DNA of 64,000 bases, from assembly GCF_000377565.1 (NCBI RefSeq), contig NZ_KB898358.1:62001-126000 (forward strand), written 5' to 3'. The notes under the pieces were generated by a model, which saw only the letters and a program-made list of their open reading frames with translations, had not been told where the DNA came from and made no database searches. Numbering within the stretch: position 1 is the first letter of the stretch; every line of letters begins with the position of its first letter. Shown in pieces: positions 24,791 through 32,371 of this stretch. The stretch is from Rhizobium sp. 2MFCol3.1 (GTDB lineage Bacteria; Pseudomonadota; Alphaproteobacteria; Rhizobiales; Rhizobiaceae). Made by a program: the position numbers and the translations under genes.

Positions 24791-27718
24791 ATGACCGATG
24801 AAACGCTCGCTCAGCGTCTCGAGCTTCCGCGTCCTGATGTGACGGCCGAGGAAGCCGGAGACATACTGCAGTCGCGTTACGGTCTGTCGGGCCAGCTCAG
24901 CGAACTCGGAAGCCAGCAGGACCGCAACTACCGCGTCGATACCGGCGATCGGACATATGTCCTGAAGATCTGCCACATGATCTACGAGACGATCGAGCTC
25001 GAGGCGCAGAATGCCGCGATCCGTCATCTCGCCGGCATCGAGAGCGCGCCGCGCGTGCCCCGCGTGGTCGCCTCCACCGACGGCCAGGACATCGTCGCCG
25101 CCGTCATCCGCGACCAGACCTATCAGGTTCGCCTGCTGGAATATCTCGAAGGCGAGGGGCTGACCAAGCCTTCGCATCTCCCCCGGCAATCCGTGGCGGC
25201 GCTAGGCGCGCTCTGCGCCAATCTCGCGAAGTCGCTGGCCGATTTCGATCACCCCGGCCTCGACCGCAACCTGCAATGGGACCTGCGCCGCGCCGGCCCG
25301 GTCGCCGTACAGCTCTTGTCGGCGATCACCGATGGTGCCGCGCGTGACCGCATCGCCAAGAACATGGTCGCCGCCGTTCGTCGCGTGCAGCCCTTCGCGC
25401 CGGCGTTGCGCCTGCAGGCCGTCCATCACGACGTCACCGGCGATAATGTCGTCAGCCGTCGCGATGAAAAGGGCCGCCTCATTCCCGATGGCGTCATCGA
25501 TTTCGGCGATATCATCCGCGGCTGGCTGGTCGGCGATCTCGCCGTCACCTGCGCCTCGCTGCTGCATCAGGCCGATGGCGACGCCTTCTTCGTGCTCCCC
25601 GCCGTCAGGGCCTATCATGAGGTCTATCCGCTGAAGGAAGAGGAGCTCAGGGCGCTCTGGCCGCTGGTCGTCGCCCGCGCCGTCATTCTGGTGGCGAGCA
25701 GCGAGCAGCAGATTTCCATCGATCCCGAAAACGAATATGTCCGCGCCAACCTCGTGCTCGAGCAGCGCATCTTCGATACCGCCATCGCCGTTCCCTTCGA
25801 TCTCATGGAAACGGCGATCCTGAAGACGGCGGGCATCGAACTTCCCGGCGTGGCGACCGAGCATTGGCATCCGCTGCTGCCCGATCTCGATCTCCAGAAC
25901 ATGCTCTATGTCGACCTCGGCGTCGAAAGCCAGCACTTCGCCGCCGGCAATTGGGGCCAGGGCGATATGGACTGGCGCCTGCTTGCCCGCGCGGCCTCCG
26001 AGGCCGATGCCGCTGCCACCCGCTACGGCGAATACAGGCTGTCGCGCGCCCGCCTGCTGAGCGCCAGGCCGTCCGCCACCTACGCCCTGCATGCCGATAT
26101 CTGCCTGGCCGCTGGCAACACGATTTCGGCGCCGTTCTCGGGGCGCATCAGCTGGCAGAACCACCATCTCGTGCTCGAGGGTGCCGATATCAGCCTTCAT
26201 CTCGATGGCCTCGACCCCTCGGTCGAGGATGGCGCCGAGCTCGAAGCTGGCCAGGCAATCGGCGTGGTCTCCGGCGAGCAGGGTTCGCTCGGCGGCTTGC
26301 GCGTGCAGCTCTCGACACTGAAAGGTGTCGAGCCGCCGCTTTTCTGCACGCCCGCCGAAGTTTTCGCCTGGTCGGCGCTCTGCCCGTCGCCGGCGGCCTT
26401 GCTCGGCAAGGGCGTCAAAGCACCCAAGCCCGTGGACGCGGAAATCCTTGCCGTTCGCACGGCCCATTTCGCCGCCGCCCAGAAGCATTATTACGAGACC
26501 CCGCCGCGCATCGAGCGCGGCTGGAAGGAACACATGTTCGATGTCGAGGGCCGCGCCTATCTCGACATGGTCAACAACGTCACCATTCTCGGCCACGGCC
26601 ATCCGCGCCTGGCGGATGCCGTCGGCGAACAATGGCTGCGGCTGAACACCAATTCGCGCTTTCACTATGCCGCCGTCGCCGATCTATCTGAGCGGCTGGC
26701 GGCTCTGGCCCCTGAAGGTCTCGACACCGTCTTCCTCGTCAACTCCGGTTCGGAGGCCAATGACTTGGCGCTGCGCCTCGCCTGGGCCCACACCGGCGCG
26801 CGCAACATGCTGAGCCTCTTGGAGGCCTATCACGGCTGGTCGGTGGCGAGCGATGCCGTCTCCACCTCGATCGCCGACAATCCGCAGGCGCTGACGACGC
26901 GGCCCGATTGGGTCCATCCGGTCGCCGCGCCCAACACCTATCGCGGCGAGTTTCGCGGTCCCGATTCCACCGGTGACTATCTGCAGAGCGTTCTTGCCGC
27001 GCTGGAATTGATCGATGCCAGCGGCGAGCGGCTGGCGGGCTTTATCGCAGAGCCGGTCTACGGCAATGCCGGCGGCATCGCGCTGCCGCACGGCTATCTC
27101 GCCGCCGTCTATGGCCAGGTGCGCGCCCGTGGCGGCGTCTGCATCGCCGATGAGGTGCAGGTCGGTTATGGCCGGCTCGGCCATCATTTCTGGGGCTTCG
27201 AAGAGCAGCAGGTGGTGCCCGATATCATCACGGTCGCCAAGGGCATGGGCAACGGCCACCCGCTCGGCGCCGTCATCACCACGCGGGCGATCGCCGATTC
27301 GCTGGAGAAGGAGGGCTATTTCTTCTCCTCCGCCGGCGGCAGCCCGGTCAGCTCCGTCGTCGGCATCACCGTGCTCGACATCATGGCCGACGAGGCGCTG
27401 CAGCAGAACGCCCGCGAGATCGGCGATCGGCTGAAGGGCCGGTTGGTGGCGCTGATGGATCATCATCCGCTCATCGGCGCGGTGCATGGCATGGGGCTTT
27501 ATCTCGGCGTCGAGTTCGTCCGCGACCGCGAAACGCTGGAGCCGGCGACTGAGGAGACGGCGGCGATCTGCGCGCGCCTGCTCGAGCTCGGCGTCATCAT
27601 GCAGCCGACCGGCGATCACCTCAACGTGCTGAAGATCAAGCCGCCGCTCTGCCTTGCCGCCGAAAGCGCCGACTTCTTCGCCGACATGCTGGAGAAGGTA
27701 CTGTCCGAGGGCTGGTGA
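24791..27718 (+). CDS. APH kinase - lipoyl/M23-like - class III aminotransferase fusion protein
   Basis: 975 residues with three parts. Residues 1-350 form an APH/HomoserineKinase-II-type kinase (catalytic HHDVTGDNVV near residue 215, then VIDFGDIIRGW). Residues 360-530 contain a beta-rich M23/biotinyl-like segment (NTISAPFSGRISW, GAELEAGQAIGVV). Residues 545-975 are a class III PLP transaminase (NSGSEANDLALRLA; Schiff-base Lys817 in TVAKGMGNGHPLGAV). The family includes ethanolamine-phosphate and 5-phosphohydroxylysine phospho-lyases, so one chain may phosphorylate an amino-alcohol and then eliminate phosphate and ammonia. GGGGGAA precedes the ATG at 24791. Single-gene unit. Confidence 0.9.
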   Translation: MTDETLAQRLELPRPDVTAEEAGDILQSRYGLSGQLSELGSQQDRNYRVDTGDRTYVLKICHMIYETIELEAQNAAIRHLAGIESAPRVPRVVASTDGQDIVAAVIRDQTYQVRLLEYLEGEGLTKPSHLPRQSVAALGALCANLAKSLADFDHPGLDRNLQWDLRRAGPVAVQLLSAITDGAARDRIAKNMVAAVRRVQPFAPALRLQAVHHDVTGDNVVSRRDEKGRLIPDGVIDFGDIIRGWLVGDLAVTCASLLHQADGDAFFVLPAVRAYHEVYPLKEEELRALWPLVVARAVILVASSEQQISIDPENEYVRANLVLEQRIFDTAIAVPFDLMETAILKTAGIELPGVATEHWHPLLPDLDLQNMLYVDLGVESQHFAAGNWGQGDMDWRLLARAASEADAAATRYGEYRLSRARLLSARPSATYALHADICLAAGNTISAPFSGRISWQNHHLVLEGADISLHLDGLDPSVEDGAELEAGQAIGVVSGEQGSLGGLRVQLSTLKGVEPPLFCTPAEVFAWSALCPSPAALLGKGVKAPKPVDAEILAVRTAHFAAAQKHYYETPPRIERGWKEHMFDVEGRAYLDMVNNVTILGHGHPRLADAVGEQWLRLNTNSRFHYAAVADLSERLAALAPEGLDTVFLVNSGSEANDLALRLAWAHTGARNMLSLLEAYHGWSVASDAVSTSIADNPQALTTRPDWVHPVAAPNTYRGEFRGPDSTGDYLQSVLAALELIDASGERLAGFIAEPVYGNAGGIALPHGYLAAVYGQVRARGGVCIADEVQVGYGRLGHHFWGFEEQQVVPDIITVAKGMGNGHPLGAVITTRAIADSLEKEGYFFSSAGGSPVSSVVGITVLDIMADEALQQNAREIGDRLKGRLVALMDHHPLIGAVHGMGLYLGVEFVRDRETLEPATEETAAICARLLELGVIMQPTGDHLNVLKIKPPLCLAAESADFFADMLEKVLSEGW

Positions 27719-27725
27719 GCGGCCT

Positions 27726-28235
27726 TTACTCTGCCGCCCCGCCTGCCTGGCCATCCAGCCAGGCCACCAGACCATCCAGCGTCTGCAGCCCGTATTCGAC
27801 GGCGCCAAAGCCGATGACGAACTGACGCCGCGCGCGGGTCGGATGCAGCTGGCGCATGGTCAGCACCGTCTTGCCGTCGGTCTGCTCGTCGAAGGTCACC
27901 GTCACCCTGAAGCGATCGGGGTCCTCGGGGTCGGGCGTGCCGTAGTCCATGACGATCCGCTCGTTGGGCACGATCTCGAGGAAGCGCATGAGATTGGGGA
28001 AGCGTTGCTCCCGGCCCTCGAACATGCCCACCATATCGAACCGCCAAACGCCGCCTTCGCGGATATCGGCCTCGATGCTCTCGATCGCAAGTCCTGTAGG
28101 GCCATACCATTGCGCCAAAGCATTGGGGTCCATCCAGGCCGCGAAGACCCTGTGGCGGGGATGATTGATGACCTTCACCAGCACGATTTCGCGGTCCAGC
28201 GACCAGCTGTCAAACGGATCTGCCATGTGCTTCAA
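27726..28235 (-). CDS. SRPBCC (AHSA1-type) ligand-binding domain protein
   Basis: 169 residues of the activator of Hsp90 ATPase homologue 1-like START/Bet v1 fold: VFAAWMDPNALAQWYGP near the N-terminus and a C-terminal helix ending in Trp/Leu-rich sequence. Rhizobial proteins of this type are very often encoded next to an ArsR regulator, as here: its ATG overlaps the regulator's stop (ATGA). Ligand unknown. Confidence 0.88.
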   Translation of the reverse strand: MKHMADPFDSWSLDREIVLVKVINHPRHRVFAAWMDPNALAQWYGPTGLAIESIEADIREGGVWRFDMVGMFEGREQRFPNLMRFLEIVPNERIVMDYGTPDPEDPDRFRVTVTFDEQTDGKTVLTMRQLHPTRARRQFVIGFGAVEYGLQTLDGLVAWLDGQAGGAAE

Positions 28236-28576
28236 TCTCCTCCCACTTCATCTTGCGTATTATCGAGATAAGTCTCCAGCCGATCCAGCCGCTGGCTCCA
28301 GCGCAGCCGCTCGGACGCCATCCAGTCAGCGGCCTCGTCGAAGCGCGCCTGCACCAGGCGGCACCAGCGGCTGCGGCCGCGCTTCTCGCTGGCGATCAAC
28401 CCGCAATCTTCAAGCACCTTCAGATGCTGGACAAAGGAGGGCAGGGCCATGTCGAATGGCTCCGCCAGGATGCTGACCGATACCTCGCCCTCGGCCAGCC
28501 GCGAGACCACCGCGCGGCGCGTGGGGTCGCTGAGGGCGTGAAAGGCGAGGTCGAGCGGGGTCGAGTGATAGGGCAT
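28232..28576 (-). CDS. ArsR-family winged-helix regulator
   Basis: 114 residues: AFHALSDPTRRAVVSRLAEGEVSVSILAEPF, then the recognition helix region MALPSFVQHLKVLEDCGLI and a wing KRGRSRWCRL. No metal-binding Cys pair is seen, consistent with the subgroup paired with SRPBCC partners rather than metal sensing. It is first in a two-gene operon with the SRPBCC gene and divergent from a reductase across a repeat-rich region that is the likely operator. Confidence 0.9.
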   Translation of the reverse strand: MPYHSTPLDLAFHALSDPTRRAVVSRLAEGEVSVSILAEPFDMALPSFVQHLKVLEDCGLIASEKRGRSRWCRLVQARFDEAADWMASERLRWSQRLDRLETYLDNTQDEVGGD

Positions 28577-28604
28577 GTCGTTTTTTACGGCAGGCCGGGT
28601 TGCG

Positions 28605-28677
28605 GGTCAATATTAGAGAGGTACTTGCCTTAGTAATTTGACCTGATACAAAGGTAATGACCTTAGTATTTGACCTG
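28605..28677. promoter_or_regulatory. Repeat-rich operator region between ArsR and reductase genes
   Basis: Two near-identical 27-28 bp direct repeats occupy 28618-28645 and 28651-28677, sharing AGGTA then CCTTAGTA(A)TTTGACCTG. The second copy starts with a palindrome AAGGT-AATG-ACCTT (28651-28664). The first also forms an imperfect dyad with GGTCAA at 28605-28610 pairing with TTTGACC near 28638-28644. It lies directly between the ArsR start (28576) and the reductase start (28694), so it is the likely ArsR binding region for both directions. Confidence 0.7.
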
Positions 28678-28693
28678 TGAAGAGGATAACACG

Positions 28694-29335
28694 GTGGCAG
28701 TTCGTATCGATCTCATGATCTCGCTGGATGGTTTCGCGACGACGACGGACCAGACATCAGAAGTCCCGTTCGGCGAAGACTGGGCACGGCTCGTCGGCGC
28801 TTACATGGCCACGCGGACTTTCCGCGAGCGTGTGTTCAAGGACACGAGCGGCAGCGGCACCACCGGCCTCGACGATGAGTATGCGCGGGCCTATTTCGAG
28901 AATATCGGCGCCGAGATCATGGGTGCCGGCATGTTCGGCCTGCACAATTTTCCCGATGATCCGGACTGGCGCGGATGGTGGGGCGACGAGCCGCCCTTCG
29001 GTTGCCCGGTCTTCGTCCTCACGCACAGGGAGCGCCCGTCGATCGAGATGGCCGGCGGCACGACGTTCCATTTCATCAGCGCCAACCCCATCGACGCGCT
29101 GGCGCAGGCGACCAAGGCTGCCAACGGCCAGGATGTGCGCGTCGGCGGCGGGCCGACGGTCGCGCGCGATTTCTTGAAGGCCGGTCTTGTCGATCAGCTT
29201 CATGTGGCGATCACGCCGATCCTTTTGGGTCGCGGCATCCGGCTCTGGGATGATTTGCGTGGCCTCGAAGCGGGTTACACGGTCAAATCCGAAACCGCGC
29301 CCAGCGGCACGATCCATCTGACTTTCAAGCGTTAA
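28694..29335 (+). CDS. Dihydrofolate reductase-like (RibD C-terminal) family protein
   Basis: 213 residues of the DHFR/RibD-C fold: RIDLMISLDGFATTTDQ at the N-terminus, NADP-binding VRVGGGPTVARDFLKAGLVDQLHVAITPILLGRG near residue 155. The GTG start at 28694 is chosen for AGAGGA seven bases upstream; an open TTG at 28670 lacks one and lies inside the operator repeat. Such YyaP/YwjB-like proteins often sit next to ArsR-SRPBCC pairs, as here. Reaction unknown. Confidence 0.85.
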   Translation: MAVRIDLMISLDGFATTTDQTSEVPFGEDWARLVGAYMATRTFRERVFKDTSGSGTTGLDDEYARAYFENIGAEIMGAGMFGLHNFPDDPDWRGWWGDEPPFGCPVFVLTHRERPSIEMAGGTTFHFISANPIDALAQATKAANGQDVRVGGGPTVARDFLKAGLVDQLHVAITPILLGRGIRLWDDLRGLEAGYTVKSETAPSGTIHLTFKR

Positions 29336-29684
29336 TCGCCGCTTGCACCCGTTAACCATTTCGGTCATTTCGCGGCTTACAGACTTTTAATCAAAAGCCC
29401 CATTGCCGGAATCAGACGCACTCCCTATCTCTGGCTGCGAGCGACGGAGAGTTCCGTATCGTCATACCAAGTGCACAAAGACCTGCTAATGGTCTTCTCG
29501 TGAATTCGGATTTGGCGGAATGATATTTTCCTAATCGCCGACATTTTGACACGTTTCGGAATATGTTTCCGACAGTTCGTTATGTATTCTCTACAAATAA
29601 GGTAGATTATACGGAACACCAACCGCCGGTCCCGGCATGCCCCGGGGCCCGAAGCAAGCACGACGCAGAAGAAAGGAACGAGAC
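29336..29684 (+). other. 349-bp intergenic region with an inverted repeat upstream of two small ORFs
   Basis: No credible gene. The sequence is clearly more AT-rich than its surroundings from about 29480 to 29610. TTGACA occurs at 29546-29551, next to a 6-bp inverted repeat TCGGAA-TATGT-TTCCGA at 29556-29572. These look like promoter and operator elements for the small-ORF unit downstream; the -10 is not clear. Confidence 0.45.
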
Positions 29685-29780
29685 ATGAACGACTTTGATA
29701 TTCTTGCCACGCTCCTGATGCGCCCGGTGCTTGGCAATGACCGTCCGGGCGCTCTCTCCCGCCCGAACTGTCGAATGTGA
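29685..29780 (+). CDS. Very small ORF (31 residues) with a strong ribosome site
   Basis: Begins ATGAACGACTTTGATATTC, preceded by GAAAGGAACGAGAC (AAGGAA nine bases upstream). The encoded peptide starts MNDFDILATLLMRPVLGN and ends in Arg/Pro/Cys-containing residues. It lies 78 bp before a 64-residue gene in the same direction and shares its terminator. It could be a leader peptide, a small regulatory protein or a remnant of a longer gene. No family recognised. Confidence 0.4.
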   Translation: MNDFDILATLLMRPVLGNDRPGALSRPNCRM

Positions 29781-29858
29781 CCTTCGTCCCCCCTTAAACG
29801 GTAAAAGACAAGTCAATTCGCCATCGCCGACGCACTCCGCGCGGCAGGAGTTCTATGC

Positions 29859-30053
29859 ATGAAAAAAGAAGTTATCGAATACGCAGGCGTGCCCGTTGGC
29901 ATCGTCATTCCGGATGAAAACCGGCTGAAATTCATCGCCGTGAAGTATCACGTCCACGATCTCGACGAGCAGCACTTCAGCTCGCCGGCCGAGGTCAAGC
30001 ACGCGATCCACGATCTGATGACCCGCCGTCATCCCAAACCCATCCATGCCTGA
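29859..30053 (+). CDS. Conserved-looking hypothetical protein, 64 residues
   Basis: Starts MKKEVIEYAGVPVGIVIPDE. AGGAG lies eight bases before the ATG. A compact alpha/beta pattern with several His (KYHVHDLDEQHF, HAIHDLMTRRHPKPIHA). No signal peptide or membrane segment. A strong intrinsic terminator follows 57 bp downstream. Function unknown. Confidence 0.65.
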   Translation: MKKEVIEYAGVPVGIVIPDENRLKFIAVKYHVHDLDEQHFSSPAEVKHAIHDLMTRRHPKPIHA

Positions 30054-30109
30054 GGGCATGGTTCGATGCCGGCTTGAAATGGCCGGGCGAAAACAATTCG
30101 AGGATATCT

Positions 30110-30147
30110 GACCGGTCCCGCCTGAAGCGGGGCCGGTCTTGTTTTTT
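30110..30147 (+). terminator. Rho-independent terminator
   Basis: GACCGGTCCCGC and GCGGGGCCGGTC form a 12-bp stem with one G-T wobble around loop CTGAA, followed by TTGTTTTTT. This is the clearest intrinsic terminator in the window and ends the small-ORF unit. Confidence 0.9.
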
Positions 30148-30225
30148 GCCCTCCCATATCGTCCTATCGCCCCCCTGCCGATCGCCCTGTTCGCGAAAAG
30201 CCCACCGACGAGAAGGACGCCGCAC

Positions 30226-31221
30226 TTGCTCAATCTGCTCACCGATATCGAAGGTCTCTCCGTCGGCCACGCCACGGATCTCGGCCTCGGCTCCGGCGTC
30301 ACCGCCATCGTCTTCGATAAGCCGGCGGTGGCCTCCGGCGTCGTGCTCGGCGGCGCGCCGGGCGGCCGCGATACCGCGCTGCTCGACCCCTCCATGACGG
30401 TGGCCGAGGTCGACGCCTTCGTGCTGTCAGGTGGCTCCGCCTTCGGGCTTGATGCCGCCGGTGGCGTCCAGGCCGGCCTGCGCGCCATGGGTCGGGGCTT
30501 TCCTGTTGGAAACCAGCGCGTGCCCATCGTCCCGCAGGCGATCCTGATGGACCTCCTGAACGGCGGCGACAAGGATTGGGGCCTGCAATCGCCCTACCGC
30601 GATCTCGGCTACGAAGCCTTCCGCGCTGCCGCGAAGGGTTCGTTCGCGCTCGGCACCGTCGGCGCCGGCACCGGCGCCACCACCGCCACTTTCAAGGGCG
30701 GCCTCGGCTCTGCCAGCGCCCGCTCGTCGGCTGGCCACACCATCGCTGCCATCGTCGCCGTCAATGCGCTCGGTTCCGCCACGGTGGGCGAGGGACCGCA
30801 TTTCTGGTCGGCGCCTTTCGAAGAGGACAATGAATTCGGCGGCCTCGGCCTTCCGCAGGCAATCGGCGCGCGCGATACCGCCATGCGCCTCAAGGGCATG
30901 AACACCACCGCCACGACCATCGGCGCCATCGTCACCGATGCCGTGCTGACCAAGGCCGAAGCCCATCGCCTCGCTATCATGGGCCATGACGGCTTTGCTC
31001 GTGCGCTGTTGCCCGCGCATCTGCCGCTCGATGGCGACACCATCTTCTCGGCTGCCACCGGCGCCAAGCCACTCGGCGGGCTACCCGATTTTCTGGAACT
31101 TTGCCACCTCGCCACGCTTGTGATGGCCCGCGCCATCGCCCGCGGCGTCTACGAGGCGACGGCCCTTCCAGTAAAAGGCGCCCAGCCGGCATGGCGGGAC
31201 CGCTATGCCGATCGCCTGTGA
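30226..31221 (+). CDS. P1 (S58) family self-cleaving peptidase, DmpA/NylC-like
   Basis: 331 residues from a TTG start at 30226, supported by AAGGA eight bases upstream; the open frame extends back to 30139, but that lies in the T tail of a terminator. Family hallmarks are GLSVGHATD, GGSAFGLDAAGGVQ and GTVGAGTGA. By analogy with NylC, autocleavage is predicted between Asn226 and Thr227 in MNTTATTIGAIVTD, making Thr227 the N-terminal nucleophile. Family members hydrolyse D-amino, beta-amino or omega-amino acid amides and esters. It lies just upstream of a LysR gene and a peptide importer. Confidence 0.88.
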   Translation: MLNLLTDIEGLSVGHATDLGLGSGVTAIVFDKPAVASGVVLGGAPGGRDTALLDPSMTVAEVDAFVLSGGSAFGLDAAGGVQAGLRAMGRGFPVGNQRVPIVPQAILMDLLNGGDKDWGLQSPYRDLGYEAFRAAAKGSFALGTVGAGTGATTATFKGGLGSASARSSAGHTIAAIVAVNALGSATVGEGPHFWSAPFEEDNEFGGLGLPQAIGARDTAMRLKGMNTTATTIGAIVTDAVLTKAEAHRLAIMGHDGFARALLPAHLPLDGDTIFSAATGAKPLGGLPDFLELCHLATLVMARAIARGVYEATALPVKGAQPAWRDRYADRL

Positions 31222-31263
31222 TGGATTAGAGGATGGCATTGGTCCGAATGCGGAGACGGTGAG

Positions 31264-32181
31264 ATGCAGATACGCGCCCTGATGTATTTCGACGAACTGG
31301 TCCGCACCAATTCGATGCGCCAGGCCGCCGAAAACCTGAACGTCGCGCCGACAGCGATCAGCCGACAGATCGAGAACCTCGAATATCATTTCGGCGCGCC
31401 GCTGGTGGAGCGTAGCGCCCGTGGCGTCAAGCTGACGGCCGCCGGCGAGCTGCTCGCCGCCCGCGCCGGCCGCACCCTGCGCGAGCTCGATCATGTCGGC
31501 CAGCTGATCGAGGATCTGAAGGGCCTGCAGGCCGGCCGCGTCGCCATCCACGCCAATGGCGCCACCGTCGCCAATCTCCTGGCGCCGGCGCTGGCCGAAT
31601 TCAGCCTCAAATATCCCAAGCTGCATTTCGAGGTCACCATCTCCAGCGCCCGCCAGGCCGTCGAGGCGGTCAATGGCGGCGAGGCGGATATCGCCGTCAC
31701 CCTGTTTGCGCCGGCCGTCGCGGGCACCAAGGTCAGGCTGCGCTCCGAGATCGCCTACGACCTGATCGTCGCGACAGGCCATCCGGCGGCCGAGCGGCAG
31801 GAGGTGAACCTCAAGGATATAGCCGACTATCCATTGGCGCTGCCCGACCAGTCTTTCGGCTTTCGCCAGGCTTTCGATGCGCTGTTCGAAAAGGCGGGGC
31901 TGAGCTTTGATGCCGTCTTCGTCACCAGTTCGCTGGAGATGCTGAAGGAACTGGTGCTGAGCGGTGCCGCCGCCACGCTCTTGCCGGCGCTGACGGTGCG
32001 CCGCGAGATCGAGGCGGGCCAGCTCCGCGCCGTGCCGCTGGCGCCCAGAAGCGCCATCCGCACCCATGTCGATCTTTGCGTGGCGCCCGATCGCCAGCTA
32101 TCGTTTGCCGCCTCCAAGCTTCTCGACTTCATCGAGCGCTTCATGCGCGAGCGCGCCGGCAGCCCTGTCGGCAAGGGCTGA
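31264..32181 (+). CDS. LysR-family transcriptional regulator
   Basis: 305 residues. The N-terminal winged HTH reads FDELVRTNSMRQAAENLNVAPTAISRQIENLE (residues 10-41), followed by a periplasmic-binding-type effector domain. It lies 42 bp after the P1 peptidase gene and 190 bp before a peptide-type ABC importer in the same direction, so it probably regulates the importer-amidase unit; two dyad symmetries lie in that gap. Confidence 0.92.
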   Translation: MQIRALMYFDELVRTNSMRQAAENLNVAPTAISRQIENLEYHFGAPLVERSARGVKLTAAGELLAARAGRTLRELDHVGQLIEDLKGLQAGRVAIHANGATVANLLAPALAEFSLKYPKLHFEVTISSARQAVEAVNGGEADIAVTLFAPAVAGTKVRLRSEIAYDLIVATGHPAAERQEVNLKDIADYPLALPDQSFGFRQAFDALFEKAGLSFDAVFVTSSLEMLKELVLSGAAATLLPALTVRREIEAGQLRAVPLAPRSAIRTHVDLCVAPDRQLSFAASKLLDFIERFMRERAGSPVGKG

Positions 32182-32254
32182 GGAAATGCAACGGCCGCCA
32201 ACCGACGGTCTTGGACTTGGATCGCCTTGGGCTTGCATCGCGGGAAAAATTCCT

Positions 32255-32301
32255 GTGTAGCTCTTTCGGCTACACTGAGCACACAAAATCGTCATTGTGT
32301 G
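32255..32301 (+). promoter_or_regulatory. Two inverted repeats upstream of the peptide importer operon
   Basis: GTGTAGC-N7-GCTACAC at 32255-32275 and CACACAA-N8-TTGTGTG at 32280-32301 are perfect 7-bp dyads. They sit 70-120 bp before the binding-protein start, where regulator sites are expected. Which protein binds is unknown; the adjacent LysR is a candidate, although LysR sites usually contain T-N11-A. Confidence 0.5.
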
Positions 32302-32371
32302 TGCACAGGCGCAATGACACTCTATCGGCAATCGGCCAGTTGCAGCAAGCGGCGGCCATGAAGGGGACATG

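Noticed and set aside
29425..29816. Two minus-strand open frames (78 and 69 codons) in the AT-rich gap
   Set aside because: No ribosome site or domain, overlap each other, and run against a better plus-strand unit with ribosome sites and terminator.
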